Part shown: positions 17,419 through 26,402 of the stretch, in pieces | Layout of the letters: every line of letters begins with the position of its first letter | How positions within the stretch are numbered: position 1 is the stretch's first letter | Assembly (NCBI RefSeq): GCF_002312805.1 | Contig: NZ_NMUA01000018.1 | Coordinates: forward strand, 39,687-103,686 | From: Sphingobium sp. D43FB | GTDB lineage: Bacteria > Pseudomonadota > Alphaproteobacteria > Sphingomonadales > Sphingomonadaceae | Length of the DNA: 64,000 nucleotides | Reading direction: 5' to 3' | Notes under the pieces: model-generated | Told to the model about the DNA's origin: nothing | Database searches by the model: none | The model's input: the letters and a program-made list of their open reading frames with translations, nothing else | Program-made: the position numbers and the translations under genes

Positions 17419-18108
17419 ATGCCGACCGAACATCATTTCACCGACAGCGCCCAGGCCGCCGCCGACATCGCCACCCGCATCGCCACGGTTTTGGAACAAG
17501 CCATCGCCACGCGCGGCGTCGCAACCCTCGCCCTGTCGGGTGGCCGCTCCCCCCGCCCAGTACTCGAATCACTGTCCGCTTCGCTGTCCGATTGGAGCAA
17601 AGTCATCGTCACATTGGTCGACGAACGCTGGGTCGATCCGACCGACCCCGACAGCAATGAAAAGCTCGTTCGCGACAGCTTGCTGCAAGGACCAGCCGCC
17701 GCCGCGCGCTTCGTGCCGATGAAGAACGCCGCCGCCGACGCCTATCTCGGCCAGCCAGCGGCGGAAGCGGACTTCGCCGCCCTCCCCTGGCCGCTCGACA
17801 TCATCCTGCTCGGCATGGGCGATGACGGCCACACCGCCTCGCTCTTCCCAGAGGCCAAGGAATTGGACGAAGGCCTCTCCAGCACAGCGCTGACCATCGC
17901 GGTCACGCCGCCCGCCGCCCCGCATCAGCGGCTTTCGCTGACCGCCCATGCCATCCTGTCCAGCCGCCACATCTTCTTGCAGATCAGCGGCGCCGCGAAA
18001 AAAGCCGTCTATGATCGCGCCATGGCGGGCGGCCCCGTCGAGGAACTGCCGATCCGCGTCGCCCTGTGCCAGGACGCCGTGCCGGTCGATGTCTGGATCA
18101 GCCAGTAA
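17419..18108 (+). CDS. pgl: 6-phosphogluconolactonase
   Basis: The 229-residue protein hydrolyses 6-phosphogluconolactone in the pentose phosphate or Entner-Doudoroff route. Family motifs are clear: LALSGGRSPRPVLESL near residue 36, VDERWVDPTDPDSNE near 72, and GMGDDGHTASLFPEAK near 133 with the catalytic histidine. The frame is open upstream from 17266 inside the previous gene, but the family homology begins at 17419. It ends 11 nt inside the convergent uracil-DNA glycosylase gene. No zwf or edd gene is adjacent. Confidence 0.9.
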   Translation: MPTEHHFTDSAQAAADIATRIATVLEQAIATRGVATLALSGGRSPRPVLESLSASLSDWSKVIVTLVDERWVDPTDPDSNEKLVRDSLLQGPAAAARFVPMKNAAADAYLGQPAAEADFAALPWPLDIILLGMGDDGHTASLFPEAKELDEGLSSTALTIAVTPPAAPHQRLSLTAHAILSSRHIFLQISGAAKKAVYDRAMAGGPVEELPIRVALCQDAVPVDVWISQ

Positions 18109-18760
18109 GCCCAGCCAGCTCTACCGCCCGCGCAAACACCGCCTCGAACATCTCCGCCGTCAGTCGACCGGTATTCTGATTATAGCGCGAGCAATGATAG
18201 CTATCGATCAGCATCCGCCCGTCTGGCATGCGATGTTCGGCCAGATGGGCAAAGCGCGCCTTGGGCAGCCGGCCGCCCAACACCTTGACCGCCGACTGGT
18301 GCGCGATCTGGCCCAGCGCCACGAACACCCGCGCTTTGGGCAGCGCTGCAACGCCCTGCGCCAGAAACGGTCGGCACTTGTGCACTTCGTCGGGAACCGG
18401 CTTGTTCTGGGGCGGCAGGCAGCGGACCGAATTGATGATGATCGCGTCCTTCAGCACCAGCCCATCATCGACCCGCGCATCATAGGCACCCTCGCTCAGC
18501 CCGAACTTCGCTAGCGTCTCGAAGAACAATACGCCCGAATCATCCCCGGTAAAAGGCCGCCCCGTCCGGTTCGCCCCCTGCTTGCCCGGAGCAAGCCCGA
18601 TGATGCCGATCCGCGCCAACGGATCGCCAAAGGCCGGCACCGGCGCATTCCACCAATCGGGATGTTCGACGCGGCATTCCTCGCGCAAGGCGACAAGGCG
18701 GGGACAGAGCGGACAGTCGCGCGGCGGTTCGGTCGGTTCAAGGGGGCTTTCCAGGATCAT
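18098..18760 (-). CDS. Uracil-DNA glycosylase, family 5 (UdgB-like)
   Basis: About 220 residues. An N-terminal cysteine pair CPLCPRL (near residue 17), with a later cysteine in INSVRCLPP, suggests the iron-sulfur cluster of families 4 and 5. The motif A region IGIIGLAPGKQGANRTGRPF lacks the family 4 glutamate (GLAPG instead of GEAPG), and the C-terminal motif is HCSRYN; both point to family 5. It removes uracil and possibly other deaminated bases from DNA. The ATG at 18760 is chosen over 18847 because the latter would run through folK. It diverges from folK by 23 nt. Confidence 0.83.
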   Translation of the reverse strand: MILESPLEPTEPPRDCPLCPRLVALREECRVEHPDWWNAPVPAFGDPLARIGIIGLAPGKQGANRTGRPFTGDDSGVLFFETLAKFGLSEGAYDARVDDGLVLKDAIIINSVRCLPPQNKPVPDEVHKCRPFLAQGVAALPKARVFVALGQIAHQSAVKVLGGRLPKARFAHLAEHRMPDGRMLIDSYHCSRYNQNTGRLTAEMFEAVFARAVELAGLTG

Positions 18761-18783
18761 GGGCAGCAGATAGGCGCTGATCG

Positions 18784-19281
18784 ATGGCCGACACAAGCAC
18801 GCACATTTATGCCCTGGCCTTAGGGTCCAACCGGCCGCTCTCCGCACGCCGCACCCCTGCGCGCCTGCTGGACGAAGCGGCCGCGCTGATCGGCGAGAAG
18901 ATGCGCGTCATCGCGCTCGCCCCTGCCATCACAACACCGCCAATGGGACCATCCTCGCGCCTCTATGCCAACAGCGCGCTGCTGGTCGAAAGCCCCCTGC
19001 CCCCGCCCGCTTTACTCTCCCTGCTCCAGTCGATCGAACACAGGCTCGGTCGCCGCCGCCATCGCCGCTGGGGCGCACGCAGTGTCGATATCGACATCAT
19101 CCTCTGGTCGGGCGGCATCTGGCGCAGTCGCCTGCTCACCATCCCCCATAGCGCCTTCCGCCAGCGCGCCTTCGTGCTGACCCCGCTCGTCGCCATCGCC
19201 CCGCGCTGGCGCGATCCCCTTTCAGGCCTCACCATCCGCCATCTGCACGCCCGCCTGCAAAAGCACACGCGAAGAGGTTGA
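18784..19281 (+). CDS. folK: 2-amino-4-hydroxy-6-hydroxymethyldihydropteridine pyrophosphokinase
   Basis: The 165-residue enzyme transfers pyrophosphate from ATP to 6-hydroxymethyl-dihydropterin. ALALGSNRPL opens the domain near residue 11, and the signature RHRRWGARSVDIDIILWSGG near 95-112 carries the metal-binding Asp-x-Asp. IPHSAFRQRAFVLTPLVAIAP follows as expected. The domain is complete but unusually arginine-rich. It is the third folate gene of this 10-kb stretch, apart from folE and the FolM-like reductase. tRNA-Lys follows 42 nt downstream. Confidence 0.88.
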   Translation: MADTSTHIYALALGSNRPLSARRTPARLLDEAAALIGEKMRVIALAPAITTPPMGPSSRLYANSALLVESPLPPPALLSLLQSIEHRLGRRRHRRWGARSVDIDIILWSGGIWRSRLLTIPHSAFRQRAFVLTPLVAIAPRWRDPLSGLTIRHLHARLQKHTRRG

Positions 19282-19323
19282 CCATCGCGGTTCCCCCTAT
19301 TAGGGCGACCTCCACCGCTAAAC

Positions 19324-19399
19324 GGGTCCATAGCTCAGTCGGTAGAGCAACTGACTTTTAATCAGTAGGTCGCTGGTTCGAACCCAGCTGGACTCACCA
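19324..19399 (+). tRNA. tRNA-Lys (anticodon TTT)
   Basis: The 76-nt sequence folds as a cloverleaf. Acceptor arms are GGGTCCA and TGGACTC with one G-T pair, the D-arm is TAGCTCAGTCGGTAGAGCA, the anticodon loop is C-T-TTT-A-A with the anticodon at 19357-19359, and the T-loop is GGTTCGAACCC. CCA is encoded at the 3' end. Confidence 0.96.
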
Positions 19400-19659
19400 T
19401 TTAAGCGGTCGGCAAAGAACTGGCCTATTGCGCGTGCATCGCGTGAGCCGAGCCGAATCGCCTCCGCTCTTCCGCCATCAGACAGACAGCCATCGGGTGG
19501 CCTCATGCCCCCCATTCGCATCACAGGCGGCGTTTCCCCCTTTTTCTGTCGCGCTGCCGTGCCAATGCCTATGGCTCCGCCCGCTGAACTGCTACCCTTG
19601 GGTGATTGCGACGATCGCGCTTAGACGCTGACGTTGGGTAAAGGATGGAGATGCTAGGA

Positions 19660-21762
19660 ATGCGGATGCGGTGGTTATGTCTGTTCGCCATCTCGGCCGG
19701 ATCGAGCGGTCCTGCAATGACGCAATTGCCCGCCATGCCGGACATTCCCCGCGTGGCCCCACCTGAGCGGCCCGAAGACAGGCATTTCCGGGTGGTCATC
19801 CCGAACCGCCCGGCACCGACGCCGATCATCCTGCATGTGTCGCCGCAGGGATCGGACGACGGCGATGGATCGGCGCGCAAGCCCTTTGCCTCGCTGGTCC
19901 GCGCGCAGCAGGCGGTGCGGAGCCTCAATCGCGACCATGATGTGACGGTCTCCTTGGCGGCGGGAACCTACCGCCTGAACGCCCCCTTGCGCTTTGGCGC
20001 GGGGGACGGCGGTCAGAATGGCTATACGGTGCGGTGGGAGGGCGCGCCGGGCACACGTGCCATCCTGTCAGGCGGTCAACCGGTCACCGGTTGGCGGCAA
20101 GTCGACAAGCAGCGGAATATCTGGGCGGCCAGCGTTCCTGCGGGCACGGACCCCCGGCAATTGATCGTCGCGAGGGAACTCGCGCCACGGGCATCGGTCG
20201 AAATCCCGCGGACCGCCGTCGCTTTCCATCCTTGGGGACTGGAGATCAAGGATGCGGCATGGCGCTTTCTGGCGCAACTCCCCGGTCAGAGCCGCATCGA
20301 AGTGGAAGGCATGAGCTGGTTCACCCATCGCCATGCCATGGTCGACCGTATCGAAGGCGACAGGATTGTCATGCAGCAACCGGGGTGGCGCAATAATCTG
20401 GTCGGCTATGACACGATGGCGCGACCGGTATCGGCCGAAGTCGCGCGCCTCTTCCTGGTGAATGCCCTCGCCTTCCTGCGGGAGCCGGGCCAATGGTTCG
20501 TCGATCCGAAGGCCGGGCAACTCTATTACAAGCCCCGGCCGGGCGAAAATATGAGCCGGATCGACATCGTCCTGCCGCGGCTGGAACATCTGCTGTCGAT
20601 CGCGGGCAGCTATGACGAACCCGTCCGCGACCTCGAATTTCGTCGCTTGCAATTCAGCCATACGAGCTGGCTACAGCCGTCGGGGCCAGAGGGCTATGCC
20701 AGCCAGCAGAGCGGCGCCTATCTGGCGGGCGAACTGGTCGATTATCCCGCCGATCCGATCCGCGATTGCAGCTGGGGCTGCGCGTCGTTCGAACGGATGC
20801 GCAACCGGTGGAGTCAGCAGCCCGCCGCAGTACAGGTCGCTGCGGCCCGGCGCATCGTCTTTGACGACGACCGCTTTTCGCAACTGGGGCAGATCGCGCT
20901 CGGCATCGGGACCAATCCTGAAGCCAATGAAAGCGGCGTGGGCCTTGGCACGTCGGCGATCGAGATCACGAACAACGAATTTGCCGACCTGGCGGGCGGT
21001 GCCATCATGGCGGGCGGGGGGCAACCGGACGCGCATCATCCAACCCGGCCTGAAATGGGCTTGCGCGACATCGTCATCCGCAACAACCGGATCGAAGGGG
21101 TGTCGCGCGATTATAAGGAACAGTCGGCGATCCTCGTCACCTATGCGTCCGGCACGCTCATCCTGAACAACGACGTCTCCGACGCGCCTTATGACGGCAT
21201 CGATGTCGGCTGGGGGTGGGGTGCCAATGATCCGGGCGGCAGCGCCGAATATTGGCGCAAGCAACGCGGCTATTATGACCAGCCCGGCAACATCGTCTAT
21301 GATACGCCCACGACGTTGCGCGACACCGTGGTCATGGGGAACCGGGTCAGCCGGGTGAAACAATGGTTCCCCGACGGCGGCGCCATCTATCATCTGTCCG
21401 CCGATCCCAGCGCGCTGATCGCGGAAAATTACATATCCGACATCGCCGGATCGGGCGGGATCGGCATCTATCTGGACGAAGGGTCGCGCTATGTCACCGT
21501 GCGCAACAATGTCATCGACCGGGTCGGCGGCGTGTGGCTCAACCTCAACACCCAGTCGCATATCGCACCGCGGCGCACGGCGCTGGACAATGTCGCCACG
21601 GCCAACTGGTATAATAGCGGCAAGCTCAACGGCGAATGGAGCGCCTATCTCAACAATCGCGCCACGGACAATGTGGCTGTGGTCGGAAACCAATGGCCGA
21701 CGGAGGCAAAGCGCGTGATCGACGCGAGTGGCGTGCAACCGGCGGAGGCCGCCGGTCGCTGA
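19660..21762 (+). CDS. Secreted right-handed beta-helix protein, possible glycoside hydrolase or lyase
   Basis: About 700 residues with an N-terminal signal-like segment (MRMRWLCLFAISAGSSGPA). After a linker, ILHVSPQGSDDGDGSARKPF opens the pectin-lyase-like domain, with repeated asparagine-rich turns later (IEITNNEF, IVIRNNRIEG, LILNNDVSDAPYDGIDVGWG, VVMGNRVSR, VTVRNNVIDRVGG). The layout resembles GH141-like enzymes and related poorly characterised beta-helix proteins. It is probably periplasmic or secreted and acts on a polysaccharide; substrate and catalytic residues are unknown. ATGs at 19645 and 19651 also exist; 19660 has GGAG nine nt upstream. It stands alone between tRNA-Lys and the catabolic island. 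Confidence 0.72.
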   Translation: MRMRWLCLFAISAGSSGPAMTQLPAMPDIPRVAPPERPEDRHFRVVIPNRPAPTPIILHVSPQGSDDGDGSARKPFASLVRAQQAVRSLNRDHDVTVSLAAGTYRLNAPLRFGAGDGGQNGYTVRWEGAPGTRAILSGGQPVTGWRQVDKQRNIWAASVPAGTDPRQLIVARELAPRASVEIPRTAVAFHPWGLEIKDAAWRFLAQLPGQSRIEVEGMSWFTHRHAMVDRIEGDRIVMQQPGWRNNLVGYDTMARPVSAEVARLFLVNALAFLREPGQWFVDPKAGQLYYKPRPGENMSRIDIVLPRLEHLLSIAGSYDEPVRDLEFRRLQFSHTSWLQPSGPEGYASQQSGAYLAGELVDYPADPIRDCSWGCASFERMRNRWSQQPAAVQVAAARRIVFDDDRFSQLGQIALGIGTNPEANESGVGLGTSAIEITNNEFADLAGGAIMAGGGQPDAHHPTRPEMGLRDIVIRNNRIEGVSRDYKEQSAILVTYASGTLILNNDVSDAPYDGIDVGWGWGANDPGGSAEYWRKQRGYYDQPGNIVYDTPTTLRDTVVMGNRVSRVKQWFPDGGAIYHLSADPSALIAENYISDIAGSGGIGIYLDEGSRYVTVRNNVIDRVGGVWLNLNTQSHIAPRRTALDNVATANWYNSGKLNGEWSAYLNNRATDNVAVVGNQWPTEAKRVIDASGVQPAEAAGR

Positions 21763-21792
21763 CGGATGACGGGCTTTGCTTCAAACGCCCAT

Positions 21793-23262
21793 CTACAAAT
21801 TGGCCGGCGCACCATCTAACAAAATAGTCTTGCTCTCCAGATAGGCTGCAAGCCCCTCAACGCCGCCTTCGCGGCCAATGCCGGACTGCTTGAACCCGCC
21901 AAATGGCAAGCCGAATTCCAGTTTCATGCCATTCTGGCCAAAGCCCCCTGCCCGCACACGCCGGGCAATGCGATAGGCCGCATCGACATCATTGGTCAGG
22001 ACCGAACCATTGAGGCCATAGTTGCTTTCATTGGCGATGCGGATCGCGTCTTCTTCATCTTCCGCCGGAATCAGGCACAGCACCGGCCCGAAAATCTCTT
22101 CCTGCGCAATGCGGCTCTGATTATCGACATTGGCGAACAAGGTCGGCTCCATGAAATAGCCCTTGTCCATATGCGCAGGCCGGGCGCCTCCCGTAACAAG
22201 ATCAGCGCTACCCTTGCCGATCGCGACATAGTCTTCGACGCGCTCCAACTGTCGCTTCATAGCGAGTGGCCCAAGCTGCGTTGCCATATCCTCGCTATGG
22301 CCGATGCGGATGCCCTGCATCACGGCCTTGATCGCATCGGCCAGTTCGTCATGGCGCTTCCTGGGGACGATTGCGCGGCTCAGCATCGCACAGACCTGAC
22401 CGCTCATGATGGTGATGGTGTTGCCCAATATGGCGGCCGCAACGTCGATCGGGAAGTCATCGCGCACGATCGCGGCGGATTTGCCCCCCAATTCCAGCGT
22501 GCAGCGCGCAATACGGCTCGCACAGACCTCGCCGATGCGCTTTCCCGCACCGGTGGAGCCTGTGAAGGTCACCTTGTCGATGCCGGGATTATTGACCAGA
22601 TGATCAGACGCATCGCGCCCGCCACAAACCAGGTTCACCACGCCGGCCGGGATGCCAGCGGCCTGCGCCGCCTCGGCCATGATATAGGCTTCCAGCGGCG
22701 TCTCCGGCGACGGCTTCATGATCACCGTACAGCCCGCCACCAGCGCATAAGCGACTTTGCTCGCCATGATGCCATAGGGCGCATTCCACGGTGCGATCGC
22801 CGCCACGACGCCTGTGGGCTCATAGGCGACGATCGCGGTGTCCACCTGAAAGGACGGGCGCCGCTCGACGAACGTGAAGCTGTCGGCATAGCCCGCAATC
22901 TGCATGAAGCTGGCGGTCGCGCCGCCAGTCATGATCGGCGCGAAGCTTGCCAGGCCGCCCACCTGCAGCGTCCAGGCGCGCGCCAGCTCCGGCTCCCGCT
23001 TTTGCAATTCCTCACCCATTCGGCGCACCAGCGCACCGCGCTCGGCAGGGCTGAGCGTTGGCCATGGCCCCTCATCGAACGCCTTGCGCGCAGCCGTGAC
23101 CGCACGGTCCATATCCGCCTCGACCGCCTCGGCCACGCGGGCGATCACATCCTCACTATTGGGGGAGACGATCTCGATCGACTTTCCACCTGCGGACTCC
23201 ACCCATTGCCCGCCGATATAGAGCTTGTCGGGGTGCGCGATGCGGATGTCGTGGGGTATCAT
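21793..23262 (-). CDS. NAD(P)-dependent aldehyde dehydrogenase
   Basis: The 489-residue protein is a complete ALDH. The cofactor motif FTGSTGAGKRIG lies near residue 235, the general-base glutamate in LELGGKSAAIV near 258, and the catalytic cysteine in SGQVCAMLSRA near 291. FGPVLCLIPAEDEEDAI and KQSGIGREGG follow. It would oxidise an aldehyde made elsewhere in the island, for example a benzaldehyde released by the cleavage oxygenase; this is inference. It is the first gene of the island and diverges from the NTF2 operon across an operator at 23295-23310. A strong GAGGAGAGGA ribosome site precedes the ATG. Confidence 0.9.
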   Translation of the reverse strand: MIPHDIRIAHPDKLYIGGQWVESAGGKSIEIVSPNSEDVIARVAEAVEADMDRAVTAARKAFDEGPWPTLSPAERGALVRRMGEELQKREPELARAWTLQVGGLASFAPIMTGGATASFMQIAGYADSFTFVERRPSFQVDTAIVAYEPTGVVAAIAPWNAPYGIMASKVAYALVAGCTVIMKPSPETPLEAYIMAEAAQAAGIPAGVVNLVCGGRDASDHLVNNPGIDKVTFTGSTGAGKRIGEVCASRIARCTLELGGKSAAIVRDDFPIDVAAAILGNTITIMSGQVCAMLSRAIVPRKRHDELADAIKAVMQGIRIGHSEDMATQLGPLAMKRQLERVEDYVAIGKGSADLVTGGARPAHMDKGYFMEPTLFANVDNQSRIAQEEIFGPVLCLIPAEDEEDAIRIANESNYGLNGSVLTNDVDAAYRIARRVRAGGFGQNGMKLEFGLPFGGFKQSGIGREGGVEGLAAYLESKTILLDGAPANL

Positions 23263-23294
23263 CTTGCTGTCCTCTCCTCGATTCTGCGTATAAC

Positions 23295-23310
23295 AATAAC
23301 GAACGTTATT
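23295..23310. promoter_or_regulatory. Island operator 1, TAACG-NN-CGTTA
   Basis: AATAACG-AA-CGTTATT has perfect 7-bp arms. It lies between divergent genes, 33 nt before the aldehyde dehydrogenase start. A lone half-site ATTCGTTAC is at 23380-23388. Confidence 0.75.
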
Positions 23311-23344
23311 ATTATTTCAACCGCATTGACGTGCCATTCGGTGC

Positions 23345-23373
23345 TTGACAGTAGAGATATGGCATGGCGTAAT
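23345..23373 (+). promoter_or_regulatory. Candidate promoter of the NTF2-SDR-MFS operon
   Basis: A consensus -35 TTGACA (23345-23350), a 17-nt spacer and CGTAAT (23368-23373) precede the operon by about 65 nt. The -10 is weak. The operator half-site lies just downstream. Confidence 0.4.
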
Positions 23374-23437
23374 CATATCATTCGTTACCATTAACCGCCC
23401 AAAGAGCGGCATCGGCACATCCCATCGGGAGAGGATA

Positions 23438-24334
23438 ATGCGAAACGCCCTGATCGCGGCCTGGACGCGCGAGCGCCTCTACGCGGTACTGGATCAATAT
23501 CTCGCCGCGCTTGTGGCCCGCGATCCCGCAAAGGTCGATTGGGCGCCGATGGTGCGGGCCACCGAGAACAACGTCGAACTCGCAATCGGCGACGGCCTGT
23601 GGGGCACGATCACCGGGCGCGGTGATTATGATCTGCGCTTTGCCGACTGCACGACCGGCCAGGTCGGCCTGTTCAGCACCGTGCAGGAAAGCCAGCATGA
23701 TTCAGCGATGGCATTGCGTATCGGCGTGAACGGGCAAGACGCGATTACGGAAGTGGAAATGCTGATCGTCCGCCAGGTCGATGAAGCGCTGGTTTTCCCC
23801 AACCCGCGCTTTGAGCCAAAACCTGCTTTCGAAAGCGCAATCCCGGCCGACAAGCGCATGACGCGCGAGCGGCTGAGGGCGATCGCCGACGGTTATTTTT
23901 CGACGCTGGAACAGAATGACGGGCAGCTTTTCACCCGCTTCCATCCCGATTGCGAGCGTGTCGAAAATGGCGTGCAGACCACGAACAACCCCGATTTCCC
24001 GCTCGTAAATGCCCATCTCGGCTGCGAAGAGCAGTTCCGCATGGGCTATTATCGCTATGATGATCGCCTGCGTGGCCGCCGCTTCCCGCTGATCGACGAG
24101 GAGCGCGGCCTCGTCTTCGCCCATGGCTTCATCGATCATTGCGGCCGCCTCGCCCATTACAAGCTGACAGACGGCGCCGAGATCGAATCCCACATCCGCC
24201 GTCCGCACAGTTTTTACATGTCCGAATTGTTCCGCATTGAGGAAGACGCCATCCGCCAGATCGAGGCCAATTTCATCACCGTCCCCTATCATATGCCCTC
24301 CCCGTGGGACGGCATCACAGGCCATCGGCCATGA
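23438..24334 (+). CDS. Tandem NTF2-like protein of the catabolic island
   Basis: The 298-residue protein has no signal peptide and appears to contain two NTF2-like halves, about residues 1-135 and 150-290; the second opens with TRERLRAIADGYFSTLEQND. This resembles the DUF8021-type proteins known mostly from fungi and some bacteria. The family is uncharacterised as far as I know; NTF2 folds often host lyases, isomerases or hydratases. The start is set by GGGAGAGGA before the ATG at 23438. It heads a five-gene operon with overlapping genes (SDR, MFS, DUF3237, SDR), so it likely acts on the compound imported by that transporter. The reaction is unknown. Confidence 0.65.
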   Translation: MRNALIAAWTRERLYAVLDQYLAALVARDPAKVDWAPMVRATENNVELAIGDGLWGTITGRGDYDLRFADCTTGQVGLFSTVQESQHDSAMALRIGVNGQDAITEVEMLIVRQVDEALVFPNPRFEPKPAFESAIPADKRMTRERLRAIADGYFSTLEQNDGQLFTRFHPDCERVENGVQTTNNPDFPLVNAHLGCEEQFRMGYYRYDDRLRGRRFPLIDEERGLVFAHGFIDHCGRLAHYKLTDGAEIESHIRRPHSFYMSELFRIEEDAIRQIEANFITVPYHMPSPWDGITGHRP

Positions 24335-25137
24335 CGGCCCCAAGGTTGCAGGGTGAAGTCGCCTTCATCACCGGCGGAGGGCGGGGCCTCGGACAAGCCA
24401 TTGCCGAGGCGCTGGCTGGTGCTGGCGCGGCCGTGGCGGTCGCCGCACGGTCGGAACGGGAGATCGCCAAGGTGGCGGCCGATCTGAACGCGCGCGGCGG
24501 CCGCGCCATCGCAGTCGCCTGCGACGTGACCAATAGCGCCAGCGTGGATGCAGCCTTCGCGTGCGCAGAACAGCAACTTGGCCCCATCAGCATCCTTGTA
24601 AACAATGCCGGCGTGCAGGGTCCAATCGGTCCGATCGGTCATATCGATGTTGCCGACTGGTGGAGCGCGCAGAGCGTCCATCTTCTTGGCGCGCTGCTCT
24701 GCACGACGCGCGCCTTGCCGGGCATGGAGGCGGCAAATCATGGCCGCATCATCAATATTGCCTCTCAAGCCGGAACCTTCGTTGCGCCCAACGCCTCAGC
24801 CTATGCCGTCGCCAAGGCCAGCCTCATCCGCCTGACCGAGCATCTGGATGCCGAGCAGGCAGGCCGGGCCATCCGCGCCTTTGCCATTCAGCCCGGCACG
24901 ATCCTGACCGAGATGTCGAGCCAGACACTCGCCTCGCCCAATGCCCGCGCGCATGCTGCGCCGCTTGTCGCGCTGCTGGAGAGCATCACGCCGCAAGCCA
25001 GCGCCGCCGCGCGCAAAAAGCTGCAATCGCTGGCTGTCGATCTCGCGTCAGGGCGTTTCGATGCGCTTTCGGGCCGCTATCTCGATATCGACTGGGATCT
25101 GCCCGCCATGCTCGCTGAACAGGTGCAAAGCGCATGA
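24331..25137 (+). CDS. SDR family oxidoreductase
   Basis: A 268-residue classical SDR. The cofactor motif AFITGGGRGLGQAIAEAL is at residues 10-27, ILVNNAGVQGPIG near 88, and the catalytic tyrosine-lysine in SAYAVAKASLIRL near 155. It should interconvert an alcohol and a ketone with NAD(P). Its start overlaps the preceding stop (ATGA) and its own stop overlaps the MFS start, so it is tightly coupled within the operon. The C-terminal tail ending in DWDLPAMLAEQVQSA is family-typical. The substrate is unknown. Confidence 0.87.
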   Translation: MTAPRLQGEVAFITGGGRGLGQAIAEALAGAGAAVAVAARSEREIAKVAADLNARGGRAIAVACDVTNSASVDAAFACAEQQLGPISILVNNAGVQGPIGPIGHIDVADWWSAQSVHLLGALLCTTRALPGMEAANHGRIINIASQAGTFVAPNASAYAVAKASLIRLTEHLDAEQAGRAIRAFAIQPGTILTEMSSQTLASPNARAHAAPLVALLESITPQASAAARKKLQSLAVDLASGRFDALSGRYLDIDWDLPAMLAEQVQSA

Positions 25138-26402
25138 CCGCAAAAAGCACCGCTGCCTTGCCCATGGTCGAGCCAGCCCGTGCTTTTGGCGCAAGGCTGC
25201 TGCTCGGCCTCATCCTGAGCGCGATGATCCTGTTCGTCGATGGCTATGATCTGGCCGCTCTCCCGCTCGCGCTGCCGCACATCGTACGGGAACTGGGCAT
25301 TCCGGCGGCCAGCTTCGGCTTCGCGCTCTCCGCCGTCCTCGTCGGGCTGGGTACTGGCGCGGTTCTGCTCGCGCCCATTGGCGATCGCTATGGCCGTCGC
25401 CCGACGATCATCGTCACCGTCGCGCTGATCGGGCTGGCAACCATGGGCACGGCCACCGCGACCAGCGTGACCGGCTTCTCGGTCTGGCGGCTGTTGACCG
25501 GGCTGATGCTCGGAGCCTGCCTCCCCAACGTCACCGCACAGGTCGCGCTTTGGGCGCCGGAGGGCAAGCGAGCGAGCACGATCACGATCGTATCGCTGGG
25601 CATCGCCATTGGCGGCATTACATCCGGCCTTGTCGTGCCGCTGCTGGTGTCGTTCGGCGGCTGGCGCGCCATCTTTTTGCTGCCCGGCATCGCCACGGTC
25701 CTGCTTGCGGTAACGCTGTTCTTCCTGTTCCCGCGCAAGGGCATGGTACCCGAACGGCAGGACGAACCGGCAACCGCCATGCCCGCGCGCAAGGGTGGCC
25801 AGTTGCTGGACATATTGCGCCCACCGCTACTCGTCGCGACCGCCATCTTCGTGCTGATCTACGGCCTCAACGCCTTCGCCATTTACCTAACCAGCAGTTG
25901 GATACCAACACTGCTGCCCCAGGCCGGCTTCTCGGTCGATCTCTCCGCCCGCTTCATGTCGATCGTCAATCTCGGTGGCCTTGTCGCTGGCCTGCTGATC
26001 GCCAAATTGGTGGATAAGAGCCGGGTGACCTTCGTGCTGAGCGCTGCCTATACGACCATCGTTCTGGCATTTCTTGGCCTCTCCTTTGTAAAGCCGGACC
26101 CTTGGATCTGGGGCATATTGCTGTTCCTGTCCGCAGGGGCCATCGCGGGCGTTCACCTCGCCCTCATCGCGATCGCGACCGATTTCTTCCCCGCCCGCTA
26201 TATGGCGACAGCCATCGGCTTTGGCGTCGCGGTAGCGCGCATTGGCGCGATCGGCGGGCCGATGGTCGGCGGATGGCTGATCGCGTCGGGCATCAGCGTC
26301 GGCGGCTTCTTCCTCTTCGCGGCCCTAGCACCCGCCGCGTGCCTCGCCGCAACCTGGCTAGTGCCAGCCGCGCAGCGCGCACGGCACAAGATCCTGTCAT
26401 GA
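25134..26402 (+). CDS. MFS transporter, aromatic acid:H+ symporter (AAHS) type
   Basis: The 422-residue protein has 12 predicted membrane helices. The first carries ILFVDGYDLAALPLALP; the DGYDL signature is diagnostic of the AAHS group (PcaK, BenK, VanK). The loop LLAPIGDRYGRRPTIIV follows helix 2. Family members import aromatic acids such as benzoate, vanillate or 4-hydroxybenzoate across the inner membrane. Located mid-operon with ATGA overlaps on both sides, it is the best direct clue that the island handles an aromatic carboxylate or related compound. Confidence 0.87.
   Translation: MTAKSTAALPMVEPARAFGARLLLGLILSAMILFVDGYDLAALPLALPHIVRELGIPAASFGFALSAVLVGLGTGAVLLAPIGDRYGRRPTIIVTVALIGLATMGTATATSVTGFSVWRLLTGLMLGACLPNVTAQVALWAPEGKRASTITIVSLGIAIGGITSGLVVPLLVSFGGWRAIFLLPGIATVLLAVTLFFLFPRKGMVPERQDEPATAMPARKGGQLLDILRPPLLVATAIFVLIYGLNAFAIYLTSSWIPTLLPQAGFSVDLSARFMSIVNLGGLVAGLLIAKLVDKSRVTFVLSAAYTTIVLAFLGLSFVKPDPWIWGILLFLSAGAIAGVHLALIAIATDFFPARYMATAIGFGVAVARIGAIGGPMVGGWLIASGISVGGFFLFAALAPAACLAATWLVPAAQRARHKILS

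Noticed and set aside
19324..19399. tRNA-Lys as the insertion site of the catabolic island
   Set aside because: The island starts 2.4 kb further on, no integrase is present, and I could not find a repeated tRNA 3' end near 46.9 kb.
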